A program made the translations under genes and the position numbers. Positions 37,793 to 49,108 of a stretch of DNA of 64,000 nucleotides are shown one piece after another. The stretch is from Flaccisagitta enflata. Its lineage: Eukaryota; Chaetognatha; Sagittoidea; Aphragmophora. The stretch lies in assembly GCA_965153355.1 (NCBI GenBank), contig OZ231127.1, forward strand, positions 24,242,001 to 24,306,000, given 5' to 3'. Below the pieces are notes generated by a model, which saw only the letters and a program-made list of their open reading frames with translations, had not been told where the DNA came from and did no database searches. Position 1 is the stretch's first letter; every line of letters starts with the position of its first letter.

Positions 37793-38255
37793 TCTCATTA
37801 AGAGTAGTTAACCATTTGAACATCATCTGACATGAAGTGAAGTTAACTATCAATAAAATGGGCATTTCTTTAAAAAAGTGGAAGAAAAAGGTAACACTTA
37901 TTCTATGACTTCTTTTTAAAACTCATCTCCACCGACATTTTCTCTAAGTCAGAGTTAACATTCCAATGTATTCATACGCGTAAAGAAAGAGACAGACTGG
38001 CTTAAAAAAACAAAAAAATGGAGGCACGGGTACACAGATGCTCAGACAGTCCATCACATTAATGAAGGTAAATCTGACTACATGCATGAGGCTTTGTAAT
38101 GCAATTAAGTATCATAGAAAAATTGATAAGGTAAGAAGTAACGCCAGTGCGTAACTCCCTAAAGCATAGTAAGACAGCAATGATGACAAGACAAATCGCA
38201 CCATAAAAATCACCATTACATACATCTTCATCAGAGTAAGGAAGTAGATCTAGAA
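37793..38255. other. Intergenic, nothing recognised
   Basis: AT-rich sequence between two mobile elements, with no supported gene. Confidence 0.6.
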
Positions 38256-38998
38256 GGAACAGGTCGCCCAAGGGCAATATGTGGTCAGCAATACCCGTTG
38301 CCCTGCTTTGAGTGATTGTAAATTAGAGTGAGGGGAAGCAGGGCAGCGGCCCCGAAGGGGACGAAGTCCTGTAGAACACAGGGGGACTTTCGTTCGTCCT
38401 ACCTGAAGAAGTGGATGAGATGCTATAGAGGGCTGACTGAAGGCATTCAAGAGCCTAAACTTAGGTCTAAGAAGGCTGAGATAAGGCCTCAGAATGCCAA
38501 TTGGAAGCTTGGGAGGGCTAACTTGAGGCTTGAGAGAGCTGGATTAAGGCTTGAGAGGCCAGAGGACTGATTTGAAGCCTTGGAGCAATGAATAGAGGTT
38601 TAGATGGCTGATTTGAGGCCTGAGAGGCCTAATTTGAGGCATGAGAGGCCAGGTTTGAGGCCTGAGAATTTGGATTTGAGTCCTGAGAAGCCAGATTTGA
38701 GGCCTGAGAGGCCAGATTTGTGGCCTGAGAGGCCAGATTTGTGGCATGAGAGGCCAGATCTGAGGCCTGAGAGGCTAGATTTGAGGCCTGGGAGGCTGGA
38801 TTTGAGACCAGAGAGGCTGGATTTGCGGCCTGAGAGGCCAGATTTGAGGCCAGATTTGAGGCCGGATTTGAGGCCTGAGGGGTCTGATGAAGGGGGGGAC
38901 TAACGAACGAACGGACGAACGGACGGACGGACGGACGAACGAAAGTCCCCCTGTGTTCTACAGGACTTCGTCCCCTTCGGGGCCGCTGCCCAAAAAGC
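38256..38998 (+). mobile_element. F foldback element, full length
   Basis: Starts GAACAGGTCGCCCAAGGGCA. The left arm GGGCAGCGGCCCCGAAGGGG through GGACTTTCGTTCGTCC is mirrored at the right by GAACGAAAGTCCCCCTGTG through CTTCGGGGCCGCTGCCC. Each arm is close to 58 bp and almost perfectly complementary. The interior is a GAGGCCTGAGAGGCCAGATT array. The end is CAAAAA. Confidence 0.8.
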
Positions 38999-39040
38999 TT
39001 AAAAACAACAGTCCTCGACTGTAGTCTATTTGGTGTCTGA

Positions 39041-39558
39041 CCCGGCTACTCAGTCTGACCCGGCTACTCAGTCTGACCCGGCTACTCAGTCTGACCCGGC
39101 TACTCAGTCTGACCCGGCCACTCAGTCTGACCCGGCCACTCAGTCTGACCCGGCCACTCAGTCTGACCCGGCCACTCAGTCTGACCCGGCCACTCAGTCT
39201 GACCCGGCCACTCAGTCTGACCCGGCCACTCAGTCTGACCCGGCCACTCAGTCTGACCCGGCCACTCAGTCTGACCCGGCCACTCAGTCTGACCCGGCCA
39301 CTCAGTCTGACCCGGCCACTCAGTCTGACCCGGCCACTCAGTCTGACCCGGCCACTCAGTCTGACCCGGCCACTCAGTCTGACCCGGCCACTCAGTCTGA
39401 CCCGGCCACTCAGTCTGACCCGGCTACTCAGTCTGACCCGGCTACTCAGTCTGACCCGGCTACTCAGTCTGACCCGGCTACTCAGTCTGACCAAGCTACT
39501 CAGTCTGACCAAGCTACTCAGTCTGACCAAGCTACTCAGTCTGACCCAGCTACCAATT
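39041..39558. repeat. 18 bp minisatellite, about 29 copies
   Basis: The unit is CTGACCCGGCTACTCAGT, with a CCACT variant in the central block and an ACCAAGC variant at the right. The period is a multiple of three, so both strands stay open (DPATQS and RVRLSG repeats). This is a consequence of the repeat and not evidence of a protein. Confidence 0.95.
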
Positions 39559-39690
39559 GCATACCTTAAAGTCCATGATAGCATTCCTTGAAGTTCATGG
39601 TGGCATACATTGCAGCCTATGATGGCATACCTTGAAGCCCATGATAGCATTCCTTAAAGTCCATGAAAGCATACCTTATAATCCAACAAT
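39559..39690. repeat. 22 bp minisatellite, about 6 copies
   Basis: Units of the form GCATACCTTGAAGCCCATGATA, diverged from one another, directly follow the 18 bp array. Confidence 0.8.
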
Positions 39691-39715
39691 AAAAAAGATA
39701 ACAAAAAATTTCAAA

Positions 39716-39718
39716 ATT

Positions 39719-39758
<40 letters not shown>

Positions 39759-39870
39759 AAAAAATTTCAAAAAAAAAATTTCAAAAAAAAAAATTTTGTT
39801 TTTGAAAACAAAAAAAAATTTTCAAAAAAAAAAAAGAAAAAAATTATTCAAAAAAATTTTTTTTTCAAAA
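39716..39870. repeat. Poly(A)-rich tract
   Basis: A long A run followed by A-rich sequence with TTTC interruptions. Confidence 0.9.
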
Positions 39871-39889
39871 AATTTTCAAGTCCAGGAAA

Positions 39890-40628
39890 TAATGTTATTA
39901 GATGCATCATAAATACCCCTATATTTTCTTAACCAATGCTCAGAATTTACTGAAATCTTGCAGGGGAGCTTTAATTGATGCAATGAACCTTCACAACAAG
40001 TTCGAACAACATTGGTGAACCTTTACTACCCTTCCCCTATGATAGGCAAGCAAAGTATCTCGTTTGGCGTTGGAAATAAATGCCGAAAGGAACAAAATTA
40101 TAAATATCCACTCCAAACCCTGGCGTTCGGAGCTTTAAAAAATCACTGAAAATGAAGATATTGTTAGAAACAAAATATTCGTTAAAAAGCTTAGGTTCCG
40201 CTCTTTCCATACGTTTTGTTTTCAAAGATTTTTGACGACGAGAACAGTTGAATTTTTTTGGTGCCTTTTTCTTTTAGTTTTTACGCCTTTCTGCGAGGTA
40301 TTGAATTTTTCTACAAAGGCCCATTGTACAACCCCCCACAAAGTGTTTTCAAAAATGTTTCCATATTTTTTCGGTTTTGCGTCCCACGGCGTCCCGAATG
40401 GTTTTCATGTGTCCCGAAATTATCTAATGGCTCTTTTTTTGCCTTCTTTCTTTAACCAAGTTGATATTTTCATTTTATGCAACCACAACTTTCATTACGT
40501 CTTCGGACGATTGAACAGGTTGCTAGCGTGAAACATAATTCTGTCTGTTAGTTGGTATTTAAAAGCCTCTTATTTCTATGAAAGTTTGATAACATGTAAT
40601 ATAACTACTGAAAGTCTAAAACTATCTT
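39890..40628. other. Intergenic with a dispersed repeat block
   Basis: The block around 39930-40045 (CTTGCAGGGGAGCTTTAATT, CAACATTGGTGAACCTTTAC) recurs directly at about 42735-42845. No gene is recognised. Confidence 0.6.
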
Positions 40629-40789
40629 AACAAGGCCGGATACACGGCCAACCAGTTGCGGACGGGTGGGCAGGGGTGGAAATGCCCGTTTTCACACTTT
40701 CGAACCCGATCATTACGGACGGACCGACGGACCAACGAACGGACCGACGGACAAAGTCTCTTATAGAGTTGCGTATCCGCAACTAAAAA
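40629..40789 (+). mobile_element. Family A hairpin-ended element, compact
   Basis: AACAAGGCCGGATACACGGC, the 5' arm GTTGCGGAC, GGGTGGGCAGGGG, a GACGGACC tract, CTCTTATAGA, the hairpin GTTGCGTATCCGCAAC and TAAAAA. At 161 bp it is the shortest intact copy and shows the whole design. Confidence 0.8.
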
Positions 40790-40839
40790 TATTGTCTATT
40801 CTCCCTTCTGCACCTGCTCTTGCTCTCACGCTCTCACCA

Positions 40840-40962
40840 GCTCTTTCACGCTCTCACTCGCTCACTCTCGCTCGCTCACTCTCACTATCGCTTTCACTCT
40901 CACTATCGCTTTCACTCTCATTCTCGCTTTCATTCACTTTCACACACACACACACACACACA

Positions 40963-41022
<60 letters not shown>
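40840..41022. repeat. CTCACT, (AC)n and (TC)n repeats
   Basis: CTCACTCTCG-type repeats run into an AC run (40943-40965) and a TC run (40966-41020). Confidence 0.9.
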
Positions 41023-41024
<2 letters not shown>

Positions 41025-41067
41025 TTTGCATGCTCGCTTGCTCTCGCTCTCTCTCCCTCCTTTTTAT

Positions 41068-41212
41068 TTGCGTGATTCGCGACTGCACCTCACTGTATCA
41101 TTCCGTCTGTCACTTATTTGGCGTGTTTGTTTTTGAACTCACTGCGCCTGCTCAAGTGACCATCACTGCCCCTCCCCACCCGCAAGCGACTGGGGTCGCT
41201 GTTTTTCTGGCC
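41068..41212 (-). mobile_element. Family B element, degraded, abutting a family A element
   Basis: A damaged head (GCGTGATTCGCGACTGC), then CACTGCGCCTGCTCAAGTGA and CCCACCCGCAAGCGACTGGG, then GGCCTT. It joins the next element without spacer sequence. Confidence 0.5.
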
Positions 41213-41436
41213 TTTTTAGTTGCGGACACGCAACTCTATAAGAGGCTTTGTCCTTCCGTCCGTCCTTTGGTCTGTTGGGCTCTCCGTTGGTCCGTTATGG
41301 TCATCGATTTGAAAAGTGGGGAAACGAGCGTTTTAGACACTGTGTATGTTTGAGTGTTAGGGGTCGGTTGGGGTGTGGATGGGGGCTGGATGCCCCTGCC
41401 CATCCGTCCCAAAGATATTGTGACACCGCGTCACTT
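41213..41436 (-). mobile_element. Family A element, reverse orientation
   Basis: TTTTTAGTTGCGGACACGCA, CTCTATAAGAGGCTTTGTCC, a GTCC tract, GAGCGTTTTAGACAC, CCCCTGCCCATCCGTCCC, and the GTGACACCGCGTCAC end of the long family A subtype. Confidence 0.75.
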
Positions 41437-41479
41437 GTTTTCTTTCAATGCAATCCTAGGATCACGAGTCACCAAATTC

Positions 41480-41653
41480 ATTTTCAGCTGCGTGCACGCG
41501 ACCCTATAACTCGCCATGTCCGTTGATTGGTGAGTCCGTCCATCTGTAACACTAAGCTTTTTCGCATCAGTGCTCTTGTCCAAATTCTTAATTAGCCATT
41601 TGTCACTGCCCCTGCCCAACCACATGTGACTTGAGTGGTCATGTAGTCTTGTT
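41480..41653 (-). mobile_element. Family B element, degraded
   Basis: Head CAGCTGCGTGCACGCGACC, CTATAACTCGCCATGTCCG, CACTGCCCCTGCCCAACCAC and end GTAGTCTTGTT. Confidence 0.55.
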
Positions 41654-41684
41654 TTACAAAAAAAATATCTTAATCTTGTGTTAT

Positions 41685-41816
41685 TAGGTGCCCCAACGCA
41701 CCTCATGTCTGTCCATTGGTAAGTCGGTTGGTTGGTCGCACCTCATGTCTGTCCATTGGTAAGTCTGTTGGTTGGTCGGTCTGTCTGTCTGTCACGCAAA
41801 CGTTTGATGATCCACC
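41685..41816 (-). mobile_element. Family D-like 3' end, reverse orientation, duplicated
   Basis: TTAGGTGCCCCAACGCACCT is a D-type hairpin in reverse. CACCTCATGTCTGTCCATTG occurs twice and is followed by GGTTGGTCGGTC units. Confidence 0.5.
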
Positions 41817-43674
41817 GGCCTTGCTATATCCGTAGACACCAACGTAACGAGATTATATGTACGACAGAAAGTTTTTAGGATCCTGAAAGATATACTTATC
41901 ATACCTCTTAGTGATTCGGCGTGTTCAAAACAGCCTCAGAGAAAACTTGAGAGTCGCGTGGGGTTTGGCAGGGCCAGTAATGGAAATGGACAGGGCTGTT
42001 GGAACGTTGGATTGACGAAGTGTCAAACTGACAGAGAAAGTGACACTGACAGACAAACTGACACAGACAAACTGGCAAATTCATAAACAAAGTACAGTGG
42101 ATCATTATACGATAAGTTTCTTTTTTTTCCAATATAGATCATCTCATGTCCTTTTTTAGGGCTCCCCAAGATGACTAATCTCACAATCCGGCAAAGTATT
42201 TAATCTTGGGAAAAATATCTCCAAAATGATACCAATCTCAGGTCTGTAGCTCAATTCGTTTAGAAGTTAGCGAGGAAACAAGAGAGACCTTCAAAACCGT
42301 TTTTTTCATCTTGACACATGTACCTTCATTTTAGTATAAATCTCAAACAAATTGAGCTAGCAACCTCCGGTTGGTCTTGAATTGAAGCATTTTTGCGTAG
42401 CTTTCAACTAATCACACTAAATCAAGGAGAAAAATTATTTTTGATGATGGATAATGGTCAAAAAGGTCAAATAAGTAACAACAAAAACTACTCGGAATTA
42501 ATAACTATGTTTTCCGTCATACGAAAGAGCGAAAAATCGATTTTTTGCCGATTTTTTTGCCAAAAAATGTCTGAATTTTTTGTTTTTACATCCACACGCA
42601 CAAATATAACACAAAAACAACAATAGCAGCGTTCGCTGATGAAGTTTAAAAAAATACTTCCTATACCTACCTATGAAAATTGCACAAGTCTAAGAATTAA
42701 TTTAACTATCAAAATACCCTAATATCTTCTAAACCAATACTCAGAATTATCTGAAATCTTGCAGGGGAGCTTTAATTACTACAATGAACTTCCAAAACAA
42801 GTTTAAACAACATTGGTGAACCTTTACTACCCTTCCCCTATGTAAATTTCATAAGTCCAGGAATTAATAATACTACAAATATAATAGGCAAAGGGTATTA
42901 AATATTTATGAATGTTGTTGAAAGTTGGTACACAGGTTAGTAATGCCCCCAAAATAACACTGACCAAGTTTCATCAACATCTGAGTTGTGGTTCTTAAGT
43001 TTTTAAGGGTTGAGACAAACGACAAACAAACGGCTTACTACACGATCAGTGCTATGTTATAGTCCTTGACGTAAACTGATCGTCGAGGACAAAAAGTGAA
43101 ATATCTTCCCAACCTAATGAGCGACATCACTGAAAAAAAGATTGACCATAATGTATATAAAATACTATAGATTAAAAGAAATATTAATTGTCTGCACTGA
43201 AGTTGACCTTTATGTCCCCGGACTTTAACTCCGAGTGCATGAACAGAAAATTGTATCAAACATGTCAATTGATTCAATTTTAAAAATCAAGGGTGCTTTA
43301 ATTCTTTGTTTTTTGGTTGGGATCCAAAGCAGAACTTCAAGATCTATCCACCAGGGCCATTGCCAGGATTGTTGACGCTAGCGTTCGGCCGTGGTGATTT
43401 TATCTTACACGCAGTTGAATTTGATTTCAGAGCAAAATCTGAATTGTTGAGGTCCACGGGTTTGTCTTATTCAAGCTCTACCTTACCCTAAACACCGTCA
43501 CCACTGCTACCCGCCCTAGTATTTTCTGCTCATCTAGATAGCTAAATAAGACTTAGGTGAGACTGCATCGAGTGAACAACTGAATATGCTAATAGGGATA
43601 GTATAGACAAATATGAGATGACAGAAACGTTAATACAAATTTTATGTTGTCAATAATGAATTACCAATGCACAT
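41817..43674. other. Intergenic, no gene recognised
   Basis: AT-rich, with scattered repeat fragments, including the second copy of the 39930 block at about 42735-42845. Short frames have no recognisable product. Confidence 0.6.
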
Positions 43675-46600
43675 TCAAAAATCAAAGAAGTTTGACTGTG
43701 TATTCTTGCAGGTATGGAAAGAGTAAAAGCGACATCAATATGGGTTGCCAGCGTGAGTGAATACAACTTGTTTAATGCACAGTCCAATCATCAATACATT
43801 TGGTCTTGTTTAAAAGCATCTTTCCTATAATAAACGACAGACGAAAATTTTAAAATCAAAGAAGTTTGACTGTGTACTCTCGCAATTTTGCTTAGAGGGA
43901 GTTAAATAGGTCTAGATAATGATGATAATAATTGTATACAACTTGTTTAATGCACAGTCCAATCACCAGTACATCTAGTTTTGTTTAAAAGCATCTTTCC
44001 TATAATAAACGATATGGAAATTTGAAAATCAAAGAAGTTTGACTGTGTATTGTTGCAGTTTTGCAAGCTAAACAGGACGATATGTAAGACGTATAAAACT
44101 TGTTTAAAAGCATCTTTCTTATAATAAATAACAACCTCATTTTGGATTTGATATTGAAAATCAAAGAAGTTTGACTGTGTATCTTTGCAAGTATGCAAAG
44201 AGTAAAAATGATTAGAAAATGTTAAACAACTTGTTTAATGCACAGTCCAATAACAAATAAACATTTGTTTAAAAGCATCTTTCCTATAATAAATGAAGAG
44301 CAATAGAGATTTTTAAATCAAAGAAGTTTGACTGTGTATTCATGCAGGTATGCAAGAAAAACTATGATAGTAACATAGGCAATTGAATACAACTTGTTTA
44401 ATGCACAGTCCAACAACATATACAAGTTACATTTGTTTAAAAGCATCTTTCCTATAATAAATGACAATGTCAATAATGTTATGAAAATCAAAGAAGTTTG
44501 ACTGTGTATACTTACAGGTATGTAAGGCAGTGCTCAGATAAAACAAAAGGATGAATACAACTTGTTTAATGCACAGTCCAATGACAAGTAAAGACCTTTG
44601 TTTAAAAGCATCTTTCCTATAATAAATGACAATTCAATTAAGATTTGAAAATCAAAGAAGTTTGACTGTGTACTCTTACAGGTATGCAAGAGAGCAGGAA
44701 AAGAAATCAAATTATTGTATGTCTGTATACAACTTGTTTAATGCACAGTCAAAGAACAGGTACATTTTAGCTTGTTTAAAAGCATCTTTCCTATAATAAA
44801 TGACAATTCAATTTTGAAAATCAAAGAAGTTTGACTGTGTATTCTTACAGGTTTGCAAGAAAATGACAAAGTGGGAATATGAATACAACTTGTTTAATGC
44901 ACAGTCCAATGACAGAGACACTAAAATAAGTTTGTTTAAAAGCATCTTTCCTATAATAAATGACAAAGTTAAAAAATCAAAGAAGTTTGACTGTGTATGC
45001 TCGCAGGTTTGCAAGAACAAAATCAGGTATCAAAAATGGAAAAAAAATGTATACAACTTGTTTAATGCACAGTCCAATGACGAGTAAAGAAAATAAGATA
45101 TTTGTTTAAAAGCATCTTTCCTATAATAAATGACAATTCAATTAAGATTTGAAAATCAAAGAAGTTTGACTGTGTACTCTTACAGGTATGCAAGAGGGTA
45201 GAAAAAGATACCAACTATTGTAGGTTTGTATACAACTTGTTTAATGCACAGTCCAACAACAGATACATTTGGGTTTGTTTAAAAGCATCTTTCCTATAAT
45301 AAATGACGATTCAATTTTGAAAATCAAAGAAGTTTGACTGTGTATCCTTGCAGGTATGCAAAGAGCAAAATCTTTTGTTATTAGTTTAATACAACTTGTT
45401 TAACGCACAGTCCAATAACAAGAACATTTGTTTAAAAGCATCTTTCCTATAATAAATGACAATTCAATTTTGAAAATCAAAGAAGTTTGACTGTGTAGCC
45501 TTGCAGGTTTACAAGAACACCGAGTAGACCATTGGTGAAAATTGTATACAACTTGTTTAATGCACAGTCCAATGACAACTTTGACAAATGTAACAAACAT
45601 TTGTTTAAAAGCATCTTTCCTATAATAAATGACAATTCAATTAAGATTTGAAAATCAATTCAATTAAGATTTGAAAATCAAAGAAGTTTGACTGTGTATC
45701 TTTGCAGGTATGCAAAAAGTAAAAATGATAAGAAAATGTTATACAACTTGTTTAATGCACAGTCCAATAACAAATAAACATTTGTTTAAAAGCATCTTTC
45801 CTATAATAAATGAAGAGCAATAGAGATTTTAAAATCAAAGAAGTTTGACTGTGTATTCCTGCAGGTATGCAAGAAAAACTATGATAGTAACATAGGCAAT
45901 TGAATACAACTTGTTTAATGCACAGTCCAACAACATATACAAGTTACATTTGTTTAAAAGCATCTTTCCTATAATAAATGACAATGTCAATGATGTTATG
46001 AAAATCAAAGAAGTTTGACTGTGTACACTTACAGGTATGCAAGGCAGTGCTCAGATAAAAGAAAAGGTCAAAAGGATGAATACAACTTGTTTAATGCACA
46101 GTCCAATGACAAGTAAAAACCTTTGTTTAAAAGCATCTTTCCTATAATAAATGACAATTCAATTAAGATTTGAAAATCAAAGAAGTTTGACTGTGTACTC
46201 TCACAGGTATGCAAGGAGTAGGAAAAGAAATCAAATTCATGTATGTTTGTATACAACTTGTTTAATGCACAGTCCAACAACAGATACATTTAGGTTTGTT
46301 TAAAAGCATCTTTCCTATAATAAATGACAACTCAATTTTGAAAATCAAAGAAGTTTGACTGTGTATCCTTGCAGGTATGCAAAGAGCAAAATTGTTGAAT
46401 CGTACTCAATTAAATACAACTTGTTTAATGCACAGTCCAATAACAATACTAATTTACATTTGTTTAAAAGCATCTTTCCTATAATAAATGATCAAACAAT
46501 TCTGAAAATCAAAGAAGTTTGACTGTAGCCTTGCAGGATTGCACAAAAACTGAATGAACCACAAGAAGAAATTGTATACAACTTGTTTAATGCACAGTCC

Positions 46601-46815
46601 AATGAGAGGTATACTGATATTTGTTTAAAAGCATCTTTCCTATAATAAATGATAATTCAATTTTGAAAATCAAAGAAGTTTGACTGTGTATCCTTGCAGC
46701 TATGCAAAGACTAAATAACAATTACAGGCGAAACTGACATTTGTTCAAAAGCATCTTTCCAATAACAAATTTTGAAAATCTAAGTAGTTTGACTTTGTAA
46801 GCGGTATACAAGTAA
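43675..46815. repeat. Satellite of about 19-20 monomers (about 165 bp) with conserved blocks and variable spacers
   Basis: Monomers begin near 43679, 43851, 44026, 44157, 44321, 44484, 44647, 44816, 44976, 45150, 45319, 45474, 45667, 45832, 45997, 46170, 46340, 46504 and 46666; a degenerate one starts near 46773. Each keeps four blocks: AAATCAAAGAAGTTTGACTG, then GTGTA; a TTGCAGGTATGCAA-like hairpin; ACAACTTGTTTAATGCACAG, then TCC; and TTTAAAAGCATCTTTCCTAT, then AATAAATGA. About 25-40 bases between blocks 2 and 3, and 5-25 between blocks 3 and 4, vary strongly. GACTGTG in block 1 is complementary to CACAGTC in block 3. Monomers at 44157-44815 and 45667-46339 share spacers in the same order, showing block duplication. 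No protein frame spans the array. Confidence 0.92.
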
Positions 46816-48301
46816 TTACAATTACACAGTAATAAACAAAAGATCTCTTCTGTTTTGGATTTTTTTCCACAGTATAATAAAAAAATTGAAAATAAGCCTC
46901 ATGATAGTAGTGATAATGCTAACTCATTGCTAAGTTGGAAGACCGTTACTCAGTCACTTTTTGGTAGGCCGTTCCGCTGGACAGAATGATCTTTTTTGAT
47001 AATGTCCGGACCTGACCAACTATGTATGTTAGGGCCGTCCTAGTTTACGAAAGCTGTTGCGTGAAAGAAAGAACGGTCTCATGTTTCCAGCTCCGGAGTC
47101 ACGTAGGCTTGAGCACAATGACATTGAGTCAACACGAGATGGAAGATCGTGATGCGGTTCGTGAGGGACTTAGTGCAGGTAATAAACCTGGCAAGCTGGG
47201 GTACCAACAACGACTTTATATCGTTCTTCCATCATAAAGGAAATGCAACTGGCGACAACCGCGAAGATCTTTAGCCTTTCGAACATAAGCAAGACAGCGA
47301 CAGAGAGCGAGGCAGCGAGCAAGAGTGAGAGAGCGTGTTTGAAAAAGCTTTCATTGTGGCAAGCCTCTCGTTGTGGCATGCCAAAGGCATTCCGAGTGAA
47401 CAATCACAGCCTCTGTTCCAGCCTCAATCTGCAACAAATATATGTAAGGATTCGTAAGTTCTGGAAGCTTTAGGGGATGTAGTTGTCAAAGGATAAAATG
47501 GTTGAGAATGGTGATAGTAAGGGTAAATGCCCACATTAGGATACTTCACATATAAAAAGTTAGGAATTTCCTCTCGTCCCGCTTACCCAAGACAGAGGGA
47601 ATAATTTCAAGGCCCTAGCCGTTTTTCTTTTTCCAAAAATAGTCTATCTCCCGTTTTTTAGCAGCCCTCTTTTATGTCCTAATTTGCATAATGCAGTTGG
47701 AGATACTGTCAGGCTTCAGTTTGTTCCTAAGACCATAAACAAGTAAGCCGTAACCATCTAGGCCTTTCATCTGTGTATCAGACAACGCCCACAACATTTA
47801 CGTCTGTTTTTTGAATGATTTTTGTTTAATAGGAGAATTTCAATGGCAATTGTTAGTCTCTTTAGAAAAGAAAGAGCATTGGGAAATTTGCTTTCCCATT
47901 GAACTCTGTGGTTAACTTTTAAGGGCTAAAAAGAACGGAAGACGAAAAAATTTTGAGAAAAGGAAAACAATCATCTTCATGATTATTTCACCCCATATTG
48001 GCATAGCGGGACGAAGGGATACATTGCAACAACGTTATTTGAAGCAGCCAATGCCCACATTATGACCTCCTTCAAAAAAAAATCCTACCGTTGAGATATC
48101 TTTTTGTTTTCCCTTCCTGGGCAGCGGCCCTTAAGGAGCAAATGCCCATTATTCCACCCTGGACAATATTCCTTAGTTTCAAATTTCCTATTCCCATCCC
48201 TCTTTCACAGCCCCAAATCGGCCATCGCTGTCTTGTCAGGCCTCAGTTCTGCCTACTCGCTACTTTCATCTGGCATTTCAATCATACCCATGACGATTGA
48301 A
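46816..48301. other. Intergenic, no gene recognised
   Basis: Two adjacent short frames (47022-47237 and 47243-47473) have no known family and no splice context. An F-like arm fragment (CTGGGCAGCGGCCCTTAAGG) lies near 48117. Confidence 0.5.
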
Positions 48302-48758
48302 TGAAACAGGTCCCCCAAGGGCAATATATGCTCAGCGATACCCGTTGCCCTGCTTTGCATGTGAAGTGGAGTAAGAGGAAGCAGGGCAGCAGCCTCGAAG
48401 GGGACTAAGTCCTGTAGAACACAGGGAGACTTGTTTGTCATTTCGTTTGTCCATTTGTCTGTCCATCCGTCCCCCAAGGCCCTACCAGGCCAGGAATCTG
48501 CCCTCTCAGGCCAGGATTCTGCCCTCTCAGGCCTGAAATCTGTCCTCTCAGGCCTCGAATCTGAGAGAGCAAATTTAAAGCCTGAAAGATAAGATTTCAG
48601 GCCTGAGGGCTTATTTCAGGCCTAAAAGGTCAGATTTCAGGCCTGAGAGGGTAGATTCCAGGCCTGGGGGACAAACGGACGAACAGAATGATGAACAAAA
48701 GTCCCCCCCCCCGTATTCCTCAGGACTTCGTCCCCTTCGGAACCGCCGCCCAAAAACA
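48302..48758 (+). mobile_element. F foldback element with opposed 21-mer arrays
   Basis: Left side: AACAGGTCCCCCAAGGGCAA, the arm GGACTAAGTCCTGTAGAACA, then AGGCCTGAAATCTGTCCTCT units. Right side: the reverse-complement units (GTCAGATTTCAGGCCTGAGA), then GGACTTCGTCCCCTTCGGAA and CCGCCGCCCAAAAA. Confidence 0.75.
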
Positions 48759-48917
48759 AGAAAGGAGAACTATATCCCACACCAATTGAGTTGCTTTAAC
48801 TGTGTAGCGTGAAGAATAGCATAAAAGGACGATTTTAACAAGTCAAATTCCTTCCTGCCACAAGGTAGAATAAAGGCTATTCATCAGGGCGTGCCTTCGA
48901 GCTAATGAATATGTAAC

Positions 48918-49108
48918 AAGAGACGCGGGGTCACATTATCGTTGCGGACGGGTGGGCAGGGGCAGCTAACCCCCATCCACACCCCACCCAACCACCTTCC
49001 AACAGACACATACACATTAAGCTTCTTAAATGCCAGTTTTCCCCACTTTTTGATTCGATCACCTCTACAGACGGACAAACCGACGGACAGACAGACAAAG
49101 CCTCTTAT
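48918..49108 (+). mobile_element. Family A element, left part (split by an insertion)
   Basis: GACGCGGGGTCACATTATCG, GTTGCGGACGGGTGGGC, a C-rich region and a GACGGACA tract, breaking off inside CCTCTTAT at 49108. The missing end (TTATAGAG, hairpin, TAAAAA) resumes at 49931-49959. Confidence 0.85.

Noticed and set aside
39030-39569. Long open frames on both strands (DPATQS and RVRLSG repeats)
   Set aside because: An 18 bp period keeps any stop-free frame open. Both strands are open, so there is no evidence for a protein.
40840-41353. Ser/Leu/His-rich frames
   Set aside because: They are entirely due to CTCACT, AC and TC simple repeats.
42240-42330. tRNA-like A-box sequence (TAGCTCAATTCG)
   Set aside because: No B box, no acceptor stem and no cloverleaf pairing could be found.
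43675-46815. Repeat-spacer pattern resembling a CRISPR array
   Set aside because: The repeats are multi-block monomers of about 165 bp in an animal genome, spacers vary in length, and there are no cas genes or leader.
43675-46815. Spliced-leader or other known small nuclear RNA genes
   Set aside because: The CAGGTATG splice-like motif and AATAAA are present, but no Sm site, known leader or snRNA sequence is recognised.
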